In this document: piece after piece, positions 1-9,866 of the stretch
Position numbering within the stretch: position 1 is the first letter of the stretch
Layout of the letters: each line of letters begins with the position of its first letter
DNA from: Neurospora tetraspora
Taxonomy: Eukaryota > Ascomycota > Sordariomycetes > Sordariales > Sordariaceae
Assembly (NCBI RefSeq): GCF_033439725.1
Contig: NW_026944386.1
Coordinates: 62,001-126,000 of the forward strand
Reading direction: 5' to 3'
DNA length: 64,000 nucleotides
Notes under the pieces: model-generated
Seen by the model: the letters and a program-made list of their open reading frames with translations, nothing else
Told to the model about the DNA's origin: nothing
The model's database searches: none
Program-made: the position numbers and the translations under genes

Positions 1-672
1 TTTTATAAATACTTCATAGGAGGATTACAATACGATCTTAGTATTTATACTATTATAATATAACGAAGCTCTATCGTAATACGACGAGGAATCGCAAGCA
101 CATCGGAAAATTTTACGACGGCGGCAATAGGATTGAATAAAATTATACACTCACAGCGTAATAATAAATACAATTAACTATTATAGGGCAAGGCGACGGT
201 TAAAAGGTAGGTTAAAAATACGTAGTTATACGAAGAGAAAAAAAAGAGATGTATAGAGGTCTAGCGATATAAGGTAGGGCTAAGCCATGCTTAGAGCCAG
301 ACCTGTACGTACACATGCACGTAATATACTATTGGCTAATAGTGGCAATAGCATGGCACGAGGCTCGATTGCCTATAGTGGGAGCTGTGTATGTACAAGG
401 TAGTTACAAGTAATCTTATAACATCCGAGCTCTTAGCTGTAGGCAACTACTAGCCCTTTTATATTAACGCCTCCAAATTACTTACACACTCAAATACTCA
501 TACCTATCCAAAGGCATTAGAATTATTATAATTCTTATTAATTCCTATTAACTCCTATTTAGTCCCATTAAGCCCCATTGACTCCCATTGAATCCTATTA
601 ACTCCTATTGATTCCTATCAACTCCCATTGATTCTTATTAACTCCCATTGATTCCCAATTCCCTTCCCATTA
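1..672. repeat. AT-rich RIP-like decayed DNA
   Basis: Very AT-rich, TpA-rich sequence with frequent stops in all frames and no usable ORF, as expected for DNA hit by repeat-induced point mutation (inference). I see no motif that identifies the original element. The last part holds a 10-bp minisatellite and then the TA that flanks the transposon starting at 673. Confidence 0.6.
541..660. repeat. 10-bp minisatellite, about 12 units
   Basis: About twelve consecutive 10-bp units with the theme ACTCCTATTG. Most differences between units are transitions at the same columns. A short similar stretch (TCTATTGATTC) recurs at about 3060, beyond the transposon. Confidence 0.75.
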
Positions 673-772
673 CCCGTGCCTCGCCCCCACTTTTTTGGAA
701 CTCGCCAGACTCGCACCCCCTAAAGTGAGTGCTTACTAATAATACAACCAAACTAGTTAAATAACCAGATCT
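673..772 (+). repeat. left terminal inverted repeat of the Fot1-like element
   Basis: About 100 bp that match the reverse complement of 2745-2844. By eye the two ends differ at about nine positions, all transitions, which fits RIP rather than ordinary drift. Confidence 0.8.
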
Positions 773-2744
773 GGTTAGAAATAAGGGTATATTCAACCAA
801 TACATAAAATCCTTACCTTTTTACGCGCTAATTTATATACTTCGTATAGTTCGAGCTTCCCTTTACGGCGCTACTTTCTAGCTAGCTTTACCGCCTCCTC
901 ACCTTCTTTTTTACCCTATTCTAGATTTATTAATTCGCTTTATCTACTTTCTTATATACAGCTCGAAGGTCATTATTAATTCGTTTCAATACTATAGTTC
1001 GCCTATTAAAAACTTTCAAAACCCCCCCAATTTATATAAAGCGGTTCTTATATATTTTATATCGTCTTTTTATAATTTCGGCATATTAAGTTCTACCCAA
1101 ATCCCGCTTAACCTATACCAATTCGGTTGTAATAATTTTACTACCCTTTACGAAATTTAATACAATTTTTTTTAAAGATAGTAATAAGTTATCCCTTTTA
1201 TTTATCGTATTATATAAAGTATTAGCAACCTTCTTAACTTAACAAAAATTCTTAAGTATTTAAATGGGTATTAAAATTATTAATACTTAAGGAGGAGGGG
1301 TAGGCGTATAGCGGGCTAATTAGTCTTACAACAATTTAAATACAACTTATTATTATATAAATTATTAACTATTATACTAAAAATGCCAAAAATATTAGAA
1401 ATTTATATCTTTTACTTATGATCTCTTACTTATATAGGGTTTAAAGGAATAAATCCTAATCTTCTTAAATACTAATTGTATTATTAGTAGTTTGAATACT
1501 TCTTTTCTTATACCTTCGATTACTAATAAGAATTCTAGCTTAATAATTTTAGTACAACCGTTACGAACTATAATATCGAATACTTTAAAATAGTAGTACT
1601 TTAGAAGTTAAAAAACTATTACATTTAAAAGTTGTAATAGATATATAAAATAGGGAAGCAAGCTAAATACTATAATGCTATAGTCGTTATAATACTAAAT
1701 AAATTCTTTAAATTACTATTAATTGTAACTATTATCCTTAGAGAGTATAGTAACGTTCTTACTTAGAATAGTGTAAATTATAGCTATCGAATATAAGTAA
1801 CCGCTTTTTACCTTATTAAAGTTTCTTTGAATCTTCATTCTAATACTTTAATTATTTAAAAGATAATTAATTATTTGAATATTCTATTGAAGTAGTGGCG
1901 ATAATTATACGAGGGTCTAATTTATTAATTTGATATTAATTAATTATATGAAGCTAACCGGTAAGAATTATAAAGGTTGGTAGTATTGGCCCGCTGTAGA
2001 GACAGCTTCGATATACGTTATTAATTTACGGTTTTTAGGGATAGTAAAGTAGTATATACGTTTCCGTTTTATAATTACTATTTAATTTTTTCCTATACTA
2101 ATACGGAAACTCGTTTCATTTATATTCTATATCTTTAAGGGTAGGAAACCTTCTTTTTAAAGGATATTGTAGAACTTTTTGAAGTAGGCCGCTACCTATT
2201 ATACTAATCGTTAATACTTTACTATATAAACGATATTTATAAACCGGACTTACTCTATTTATATCCTTATTGTTTTTCTAGGTGTTATTTATCTTTTTCT
2301 ATTTTACTTTAGAATATTCGTAGCGTTTAATAAACTATAATACTTAATTCTAATTAATTCGGACCGGGCTATTAGGGTCGGCTAACTCCGTTTTAGAAGT
2401 ACGGCTTTAAAGTTTTAAATTCATTGCTTTAATAATATAATTAGGCTTTACAACGAAATTGATTTATTAAAACGGTCGATATAATTATATAGAGCCTCCT
2501 CCTTATATAGGGTGAACTTAGTTTTTTGGGATAGCGTACTTATTTTAGGAGGGATACCCTAAATACGGCTGCGGAGACGTTATCGGAGAACGTTAAAATC
2601 CCTGCACAGCGCTACGATTAAGTATTCCGGATATTTCTTATAGTATTCTATAGCTCGAAGCAATCGCGACTCTATAACTTAATAACGATACCATATAGGG
2701 GGTGGTGGTAATGATAGTTGTAAGGTTAGAGTATTATAAAGGGA

Positions 2745-2844
2745 AGATCTAATTGTTTGACTAGTTTGGTTGTATTATTGGTGAGCACCCACTTTAGGGG
2801 GTGCGAATCTGGCGAGTCCCAAAAAAGTAGGGGCGAGGCACGGG
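2745..2844 (-). repeat. right terminal inverted repeat of the Fot1-like element
   Basis: Partner of the repeat at 673-772. It ends GGGGCGAGGCACGGG and is followed directly by the TA target duplication. Confidence 0.8.
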
Positions 2845-2875
2845 TACCCGGGAGAGGAAGAGGAGGAGAGGAATC

Positions 2876-3040
2876 CATTTGCATTGATACCCTACCCCAA
2901 AGTCCAAAATTTGGAGAATAACCATCTATTTGCACTACTACCCTAAAAAAATCTTGGCAAACTTCAAAATTTGGAGAAGAACCGAGGGATCTATTTGCAC
3001 TGCTATCCTAAATCTTGGTAAACCTCGAGGCTCCCAAGTT
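2876..3040. repeat. degenerate tandem repeat, three units
   Basis: Three imperfect units of roughly 50-65 bp, each starting near CTATTTGCACT and containing TCAAAATTTGGAGAA or a decayed version. They lie immediately outside the transposon in DNA without a convincing ORF. The rest of 2845-3379 holds only TTCATTGC-type low-complexity sequence. Confidence 0.55.
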
Positions 3041-3379
3041 TTATTGATTTTCAAACTTCTATTGATTCTAGTTGACTTTCATTACTTTTGGTTTTTTCGT
3101 TGCCTTTGGTTATTACTTCATTGCTTCATTGCTTCATTGCTTTGCTCCAATATTTTGCTTCATTAGTTCGATGGGTACGAAGAAGCGGGGTTATGTGCAA
3201 TGTGAGATGGACTTGATTGCTAAACTGAATCTACGCTGACGCGCCTGGGCGCGTACCTAGTGCTTGCAGCTGACACGGGCCATTTTCTGACCAAACTTGT
3301 TCAATTGATCGTAACCAACACTTGGGCCACCGTAGTGTAGGCTTGTTCTGTTCTCTAACGAACTTGACCTGCTGCTAAC

Positions 3380-3983
3380 ATGGGGTTTCAGGGATACGTC
3401 GCCAGCAGGAACCGCACCCTTCAGTATTTGTACGACAACAACATCTCAGACAACGTCTTCCTGTCCGGCGACAGCCACCAGAACTGGGTAAGTTGTATTC
3501 TCCCCTTGCTTCTCTTCCTCCCATACTAACAGCCTTTTGCAGGTTTCTGACCTCGCCTGGCTCGGCACCAAGCCCTATGATGCCGCCACCGGCTTGGGAG
3601 CCATCGGCGTCGAGTTCGCCGGAACAGCCGTCACCTCTTCCGGCCACAGCGGTATCATCGCCACCGTACAAAAGGCGACCAAGACCAAGGTCGACAGCAA
3701 CCCAGAACTGCAATGGCAAGAAGGGTACTACCGCGGGTACTTCCACCTCTCGATCAAGAAGTCCAAGATCGATGCCCAGTTCTTCGGTTCGCCCAGCGTA
3801 GCCACCCGCAACGGTTGGGACCTGTCCCTGGCAAATTTCACCGTGCTCGCTGGGGACAATCACTTGCAGAGACCTGTTGGGGGTGGAAGAGTTGAGGCGG
3901 GGAGTTTGAAGGGAGGTAAGACGGTGGGGACGAATGTGACGCTTGATACAAACGGGTGGAAGTGGGAGAAGGTAGGGCTTTAG
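3380..3983 (+). pseudogene. PhoD-like phosphatase, C-terminal fragment
   Basis: Two exons (3380-3487 and 3543-3983) with a 55-bp GT..AG intron give about 182 residues. They match the end of fungal PhoD/alkaline phosphatase D proteins: GYVASRNRTLQYLYDNNIS, then FLSGDSHQNWVSDLAW, a core metallophosphatase motif. Full family members are several hundred residues long, so the N-terminal Fn3-like domain and most metal ligands are missing. The first ATG sits inside what looks like the 3' end of an older intron (CTAAC, then TTTCAG ending at 3390), so the true exon probably began at GGATAC and the upstream exons are gone. The decayed transposon ends about 540 bp upstream. I read it as a 5'-truncated relic. 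A short expressed protein is possible but would lack catalytic residues. Confidence 0.7.
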
Positions 3984-4087
3984 AAGATGTTTGTGAAATA
4001 GTCGACGGCACAGCGTCAGCTTTTTGTCGAACGTTGAATGTCGCTCGTCCAGACAGAGAGAGTTGCTTTGTTGCGGACTCTAGGAGT

Positions 4088-4573
4088 CTAGGGCAGCAAT
4101 GGCCACACCCTCCGCAGCATCCTCCCGGTGTTACGGAACTTGTCTGGATCAATGCTGTGACGTGCCGAAACCTCCCCCAACTTATGATCCTTCGCCGGGT
4201 TGATCACTTCGCTCAGCCTTTTCCATTCCTTCGCTCCACACAACCTCGCCGCTGTCCTATAGAACCCCCACCTCAATGTGTACTTGGCGACCATGTAGAG
4301 CATGGGCGCAGTATGACGCGCCAATGAAAAAGGAGGAAGTATGCGTACGGGGAAGCCGTCGTACCGAGCACGGCTTATGGAGAAGAAGACGTCGGCAGTC
4401 TCGCTAAGTCGGCTGAGAGTGGTGGTGGCAGAGCGCAGCTCACGGAGCTCTTCGAAGAGTCGGGCGCGGTACCAAGACGGTGGGGATTGGCGGGGAAGAG
4501 AGAGGACGGCGTGCCATCTGTTGAGGAGGCGGTGGAGGAGGGAGTCTAGGGCTGTACGAGTGGGCTGGCGCAT
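4088..4573 (-). CDS. conserved hypothetical protein, 161 aa
   Basis: Single-exon ORF of 161 residues with protein-like composition along its whole length: basic, Leu/Arg/Ala-rich, mostly helical by eye. It has a hydrophobic stretch near residues 90-105 (HTAPMLYMVAKYTLRW) and an N-terminal part that could act as an organelle-targeting leader (Arg/Leu/Ser-rich, few acids). I do not recognise the family. It converges on the PhoD fragment, ending 104 bp from that gene's stop. The competing plus-strand ORFs here are Arg/Gly shadows. Confidence 0.55.
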   Translation of the reverse strand: MRQPTRTALDSLLHRLLNRWHAVLSLPRQSPPSWYRARLFEELRELRSATTTLSRLSETADVFFSISRARYDGFPVRILPPFSLARHTAPMLYMVAKYTLRWGFYRTAARLCGAKEWKRLSEVINPAKDHKLGEVSARHSIDPDKFRNTGRMLRRVWPLLP

Positions 4574-5437
4574 TGTTTGTCGGGTCTTCGGCGGATGGCC
4601 GAAGTGTTTGTCGGCGTCGCGGGGATCGTGGGGACGGTTTGTCGAACTTCTTGAGAGTGTCCGGGTCCAAGACAGGACTGTTTATACTTTACTGGACGGT
4701 TATCTTGGTGCACAAGGGGAGAAAGGGTTGGGAAGAAGAGGGCACTTGCATTGTGAGCTTATGACCGACTGTCCCCCGGCACGCTGTTGGTGGTAGAGTT
4801 GAAGAAGAGAGTGGCAGTATGGCCTTGTTTTTGTAAAGAATCGGGAGTCGAAAGTCTTCCAGCGGGCAGGCAACGACACGGCACGGGAACCTTGATAGTG
4901 CCGCCGTTTTGCCGGCGGAGTTGGGGACGTGTACTGGCATTCCGCCTCCGGCAGCCGCCCCGTCCGTCGCAATTGGAACGTTCAACGAAAACAGGCATGG
5001 TACACCGACGGACACCCACGCCGGACAACTACCTCAACAATCATCAAGCATGCCGCCGACAGCGCACATGTTTACATGAATGAAACAGCTATAAAGCACT
5101 GCGATGCCCAAACAGTAGGCCTCCGCGCATACAGCATACGGCACAACTCCCAGTCAATGCTCCCTGCTGGAGGCCCACGGACAGCACCACCAAGAGCAAA
5201 CACCGGATGCTCTTTGCCCACCATGACCCTCTCAATGTCATTGAAGCAGTACGGGGTAATCTGAGGAAAAGAGACACAGGGATATGGTTGCCATGATGCG
5301 TCCATGGAGATTTCTGGACAGGTATTTAACACCACCACGCTCTGCGCCTTGCTGTCGTCCTCTCTACAACACCCACCATCCACCAGAAAGCTTCTCACCT
5401 TGTCCTTCACCACACCATACACACAACTCTTATCACC
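4574..5437. other. intergenic, no gene seen
   Basis: Region between two divergent gene starts (4573 minus, 5438 plus). The many overlapping ORFs on both strands lack family motifs and conflict with one another. The last ~100 bp before 5438 are CT/CA-rich, like a fungal 5' leader, and end TCACC just before the ATG. Confidence 0.5.
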
Positions 5438-7546
5438 ATGTCCTCCGAAGCTGACCAGTCTCTGACGACAGCCACAGTCGAGATCCCCACTACTCCCAAA
5501 CCTATCGTCGTTGGCATCTATGGCCTCCCCGGCTCCGGCAAATCGACCGTCCTCGAACACCTTAAAAAGTCACTTCCGAGCGACATGTTTGCCGTCTATG
5601 AAGGCTCTGCGGTCATTGCCTCTTTGATGGGCCCTGACCGTGGCCTGGACGACTTCCATGCCTTGAGTGACGAAGAGAAAACTCGGTACCGCAAGCTCGC
5701 CATCACCCAGATACGTGACGAGTGCCAGAAGTCGGGCCTGGTCGGTGTTGTTGCCGGACATTACATGTTTTGGCCCAGGGGCAGCGAGCACGGAACGGTG
5801 GTCTGGACAAAAGCCGACCAAGATACGTTTACACACATCTTCTACCTTCAGTTGGCCGCAGAAACGCTTTGCTGTCGTCGACAGCGCGACCAGGTCAGGA
5901 AGCGCGAGGCAGTGACACCTGGACATCTCCACAAGTGGCAAGAGGAGGAAATGCGACAGCTGGACGCCCTGGCAAAGGACTCGGGAATTCGCTTCGTTGG
6001 TCTGGATGGTGCCAAGTTTGTCGGTATCTCCAGTCTGGTTTCCGAGATATCAAAGAGGCTTCACGAGTCCCGCACGGAATCGGAACACTGCAACCACGTA
6101 CGATTGCTAGCCACAGTGGATGGGATGGTAGCCAGTGTCACGGCTTGTGGCGATACCAAAGTCACCACGGCTCTGGTGTTTGACGCAGACAAGACTCTCA
6201 CCGCCAAGGATACTGGCAGGGAGTTTTGGAAACGTGAATCCAGTCGAACGAGACGGATTGGCCAGCAGGCGCCAACCCCAGCCGAAGAGATATTCCGTGA
6301 GCACGGCTACACCTATGAGGCGTTCCGCCAAGTGGCCATGTCATACAGTAACGTGGAAGGTTTTGAGGAACTTTGCAATAATGTTGCGGAGAAGGTTACT
6401 CTCTACCCCGAGTTTCTATCCCTACTCCGGCGTGTCAAAAAGCACGGGCACGTCATGGCTGTGGTGGTAACCTGCGGACTACGCCGAGTGTGGGAGCTTG
6501 TGATGGAGAAGCAAGACTTGGGAAGACACGTCAGGGTCATTGGCAACGGGGACATCTGCGAGAAGCATATCATCACTGCCAAGTCCAGAGAAGCCGTTGT
6601 CAACCGTCTGCGAGGCCCTCCTTATAATCTTCATGTTGTGGCTTTTGGAGACAGCCCGCTGGATTTGCCGATGCTCCAGGCTGCTGACGAAGGGGTGATA
6701 GTCGTGGGCGAGGAACTGAGCAGGAGCAAGTCAATGGAAGACGCCCTCTCCATCGCTATTGAGCAACTCAACACCAACGGCTCACCCCACAACCTCTGTC
6801 AAGCCCTCATCCCGCACAATGTCGCTCCACGTCTCGACAATGCCCAGCTTCCCGTGGTAGACCTCTCCGACCCAACTAACCCCTTCAACCAATCCCTTTT
6901 CGGCAGTCTGCCCTCCAGCCTCTTACATGCTAGCAACCGCCCCTCCGCCAAGCTCCTGATGACCCCGACCCGCGACGCCAACATCTCCGGCCCTGCGCTG
7001 AGGGAAGCACATCGTCGCATTGGCTGGTACCTAGCCACGGAGTTCATTACGTCCCTTATAGGTCTGGAAGAGTACTCTATCCCTCACGTCCAAGGACACG
7101 CTACCACCGGCCATCGCCTCCTCCGCGAACAAGATACGACCATCGTTGCCTTGATGAGGGGCGGAGAGCCCATGGCTTTTGGCGTCAACGAAGCTTTCTC
7201 CCTCGCTATGTTCTTGCACGCCAAGACACCGGAGGATGTCAAGCCTCACCACCTTTCCAACCAACACACGATCATCTTGGTGGACTCGGTAGTGAACAAC
7301 GGGAAGACGGTTTTGGAGTTTCGTGAGCGGATACGTGGGATGGACGAAGGGAAGGATATCCACGTTGTGGTGGTTGCCGGGGTCGTGCAGGTGGAGGCTA
7401 CGGGTGTAGAGCATGAATTGGGACGGCTCTTGAGGAGAGATGGCAAGCTCCATTTGGTGGCGTTGAGGGTGTCGGAGAATAAGTTTACCGGGAGGGGAGG
7501 GACAGACACGGGTAACCGGTTGTTTGGGACTGTGCGTTTGGATTGA
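5438..7546 (+). CDS. three-domain protein: P-loop kinase, HAD phosphatase, UPRT
   Basis: Intronless 702-residue ORF with a good start context (TCACCATGTC). Three modules follow one another. Residues ~22-200 form a P-loop kinase-like domain with Walker A GLPGSGKST at 29-37. Residues ~238-435 form a HAD hydrolase with motif I VFDADKTLT (D249, D251), resembling phosphoserine-phosphatase-type HADs, and FGDSPLD as the acidic motif IV. Residues ~490-702 form a uracil-phosphoribosyltransferase-type PRTase, with a PRPP loop IILVDSVVNNGKT (D616 to T624) and the family's MRGG stretch. Fungi are known to carry such fusions. The physiological substrates cannot be read from sequence, but nucleobase or nucleotide salvage and metabolite repair are plausible. 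The PRPP loop has Asn-Asn-Gly where UPRTs usually have Thr/Asn-Thr-Gly. Confidence 0.88.
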   Translation: MSSEADQSLTTATVEIPTTPKPIVVGIYGLPGSGKSTVLEHLKKSLPSDMFAVYEGSAVIASLMGPDRGLDDFHALSDEEKTRYRKLAITQIRDECQKSGLVGVVAGHYMFWPRGSEHGTVVWTKADQDTFTHIFYLQLAAETLCCRRQRDQVRKREAVTPGHLHKWQEEEMRQLDALAKDSGIRFVGLDGAKFVGISSLVSEISKRLHESRTESEHCNHVRLLATVDGMVASVTACGDTKVTTALVFDADKTLTAKDTGREFWKRESSRTRRIGQQAPTPAEEIFREHGYTYEAFRQVAMSYSNVEGFEELCNNVAEKVTLYPEFLSLLRRVKKHGHVMAVVVTCGLRRVWELVMEKQDLGRHVRVIGNGDICEKHIITAKSREAVVNRLRGPPYNLHVVAFGDSPLDLPMLQAADEGVIVVGEELSRSKSMEDALSIAIEQLNTNGSPHNLCQALIPHNVAPRLDNAQLPVVDLSDPTNPFNQSLFGSLPSSLLHASNRPSAKLLMTPTRDANISGPALREAHRRIGWYLATEFITSLIGLEEYSIPHVQGHATTGHRLLREQDTTIVALMRGGEPMAFGVNEAFSLAMFLHAKTPEDVKPHHLSNQHTIILVDSVVNNGKTVLEFRERIRGMDEGKDIHVVVVAGVVQVEATGVEHELGRLLRRDGKLHLVALRVSENKFTGRGGTDTGNRLFGTVRLD

Positions 7547-8586
7547 ACTCGGGTGTTGCCTGACCGATAGAGGTATGGATTAGAACGTTGTTTAATGGAA
7601 ACCCTTCTGATTTGTTGTCCTATCTCGGTTTCTCCCGTTGATGTGATGTCCGTCTTGCACTGACAACGATGGCAGGACTCCGATGTACACGTCCCGCGTT
7701 AGATGTGAACGCCGATTAAAGCCTGACTGTTGGCCGCTCACTGAGTTCTGCTTCTGCTCTGCCGTCATGTACGACCCAGTCTACACTGCCCTATAATCCA
7801 CCAACTTACTTGTATGGACCCGAAGTGGTTGTAATGATAAACCGAATATAGACAGTCCAATACGGCCCGCTTTGGTGGTTACCTAGCAAAGGCCGTTACA
7901 AAACTGTGATAGGGATCAGAATAACTTGAAAACACATCGGCATAAGTCACTTGGGGGTTCTTTGGTTTATGAACTGCCTAGAATTTAAGTTCAAAGGTAT
8001 ATCCAATTCACTCGGATGAGTGATAATACTAAACCTGATGTGTAATGTACTGACCGTAACGTGTTTGGTTTATTCTTTCGACCATTCGGGACGCTACTCA
8101 AGTCAAATAATTTGGATATAGACGCAGCTGTTATTCACTCGGCTAAATCTCCCTATGGGCCAGTCGGACAGCGGTTCTTCACCATTGTCCCATGCACCCC
8201 GCATTTTTATGCAGAAACACTGCGGTTCCGGCTCAATGGGTCTTTCGGTAATCGATCGTCCTCCAAGTACAACCGTTCAGACTCACCTTACGTCGGTAAG
8301 GGAAGGGTGACGGCTGCCGCCGGGCAACGTTCAGTCAGTGACATGGACGGGACGCCATTGCGGGGTTACAAACAGTAGTGCTCCGCTTTCGACTTCCCTT
8401 TTAGGAACTGGCAATGACATGATTGGTTGGAGTACAGGCTGCCCCTGAATCAGCCGCCAAGCCCCCTGTATCTACACGCGTGCTACAGCGGCATCCTTTC
8501 AGCCCCGCGTCAACCCCGCAGTCGCTCAGAGGCATTCGGCCAGCAATCAATGTGGCATCGCGTCACGCAACAGACCGGCAATCAAC
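7547..8586. other. intergenic, no gene seen
   Basis: About 1 kb between two tandem plus-strand genes. ORFs at 8061-8378 and 8423-8660 have no recognisable motif and uneven composition. They could belong to the 5' leader of the DUF7730 gene. Nothing else seen. Confidence 0.45.
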
Positions 8587-9789
8587 ATGGACAGACTCCG
8601 GCGAATGGTCTCCCGAATCTCGCGGCGACGCTTAAGACAGCAACTAAACCTGGACAATGATGACAACGACAACACCGACATACACGATGACCCAAAACCA
8701 CACGCCCTCGACCTCCTTCCGACGCTCCCTCCCCACCGCCGTCCCATAACCGCCGTCCCCTCCGCCTCCCACGTTACCTCGCCCGACCGACGACCCGATG
8801 CGACTACCTTCCTGACCCTTCCCTACGAGCTCCGCTACCAGATCTACCTCCTCGTCCTCGCTGACCGTCAGGGTCTACACGTCGACATGCGCTACGCCCA
8901 GGCCAGTCACGCCAGTGGCCGTCCTCACACGACTGAGGGGGCCTACTTCCACGAGGAGCGGTGGGCCTGGCGCTCGAGTACCTGCCACCGCGACCCCGAT
9001 GTCCACCCTGCTTTTGACCAATGCGGGCTCAGCCGCCCTCCACCGACAGCTTGCCACTTGCACCCCGAAACCACCTGCTCCATTGGTGCCGACGTTATGG
9101 GTCTACTGTTGACTTGTCGGCAGGTATATCGGGAGGCAGTGGAGGTGTTGTATGGTCGGAACACCTTCTATATGAATACGGGCGCGACGGTGCTTTATAC
9201 CGAACGGCTGCTTGTGCCTGAGAGCGCAGCAATGGTGACGAGCTTGGTCTTTACAATTACTACCAACACTGTCTCGGTCTTTGCGCAGGAACAGTTGAAG
9301 CTGAAAGCGGGGTGGGAGGCATACGAGACGATAATGGGAAGGATTCCGGTAGCGTTTCCGGGCTTGAGGAAGTTGCAGATTATTGCCCTGGCGGCGAGGC
9401 GAGCGGGGGTTGATTGGATGCGCCAGACGAATAATATACCTGACATCATCGAGGCGCCCCCCGAGGATAGGACGGCGAATGAGGCGGTTAAGGAGAAACT
9501 TCTGGGGTACATGGACGATACTGTTATGGCGTATCGCGGCCAGTTGAGGGAGTCCTCGTTGGTACTTGAGAAGGATGTGTTTGATAGGTATGTGGGCGGT
9601 GACTATGCTGCTGCTGAGAGAACAGAATCAGGAGAAGATTGGAGTCAGTTTTGGAGAAAGCTGCCTTTAGAAAGAAACGAGCTGGACTCGGACAAACCCG
9701 AGGCTCGGTGCGGATATTGGATACAACGAGTGCCGAAGCTCGTCGAAGTTTGGTTCGGCATGGTGGTGGATTATTCTGCAATTGCCTAA
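8587..9789 (+). CDS. DUF7730-type fungal protein, 400 aa
   Basis: Single-exon ORF. Residues 1-25 are strongly basic, followed by a low-complexity acidic stretch (NDDNDNTDIHDD). The core matches the F-box-like fungal DUF7730 pattern: FLTLPYELRYQIYLLVL at about 75-91, then MGLLLTCRQVYREAVEVLYG at 171-190, followed by RNTFYMN. The family's role is unknown. The resemblance to F-box starts suggests protein interaction (inference). The protein between the two motifs is Cys/His-rich (about 133-165). The coiled-coil gene on the other strand ends 77 bp downstream, so the two genes converge. Confidence 0.75.
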   Translation: MDRLRRMVSRISRRRLRQQLNLDNDDNDNTDIHDDPKPHALDLLPTLPPHRRPITAVPSASHVTSPDRRPDATTFLTLPYELRYQIYLLVLADRQGLHVDMRYAQASHASGRPHTTEGAYFHEERWAWRSSTCHRDPDVHPAFDQCGLSRPPPTACHLHPETTCSIGADVMGLLLTCRQVYREAVEVLYGRNTFYMNTGATVLYTERLLVPESAAMVTSLVFTITTNTVSVFAQEQLKLKAGWEAYETIMGRIPVAFPGLRKLQIIALAARRAGVDWMRQTNNIPDIIEAPPEDRTANEAVKEKLLGYMDDTVMAYRGQLRESSLVLEKDVFDRYVGGDYAAAERTESGEDWSQFWRKLPLERNELDSDKPEARCGYWIQRVPKLVEVWFGMVVDYSAIA

Positions 9790-9866
9790 GAAGGACAGAG
9801 GTAGGGTATTCCGGGCATCCATTGCCATCATCTTCTTTAACTTGGAACCAACTGACATGGCTTACT

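Larger units (their letters stand above)
673..2844 (-). mobile_element. Fot1/pogo-type DNA transposon, RIP-degraded
   Basis: A 2172-bp element bounded by inverted repeats that start CCCGTGCCTCGCCCC on each side and are flanked by TA (671-672 and 2845-2846), the Tc1/mariner-superfamily target. The interior is AT-rich and full of stops, but the minus strand keeps pieces of a pogo-like transposase. Near 2640-2440 a helix-turn-helix region reads roughly AIEYYKKYPE..ALCRDF followed by PYxxEEALYNYI. Near 930-800 a C-terminal basic stretch reads EEAVKLA(R)K. The transposase therefore ran on the minus strand. No intact ORF remains, so the copy cannot make its own transposase. Confidence 0.8.
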
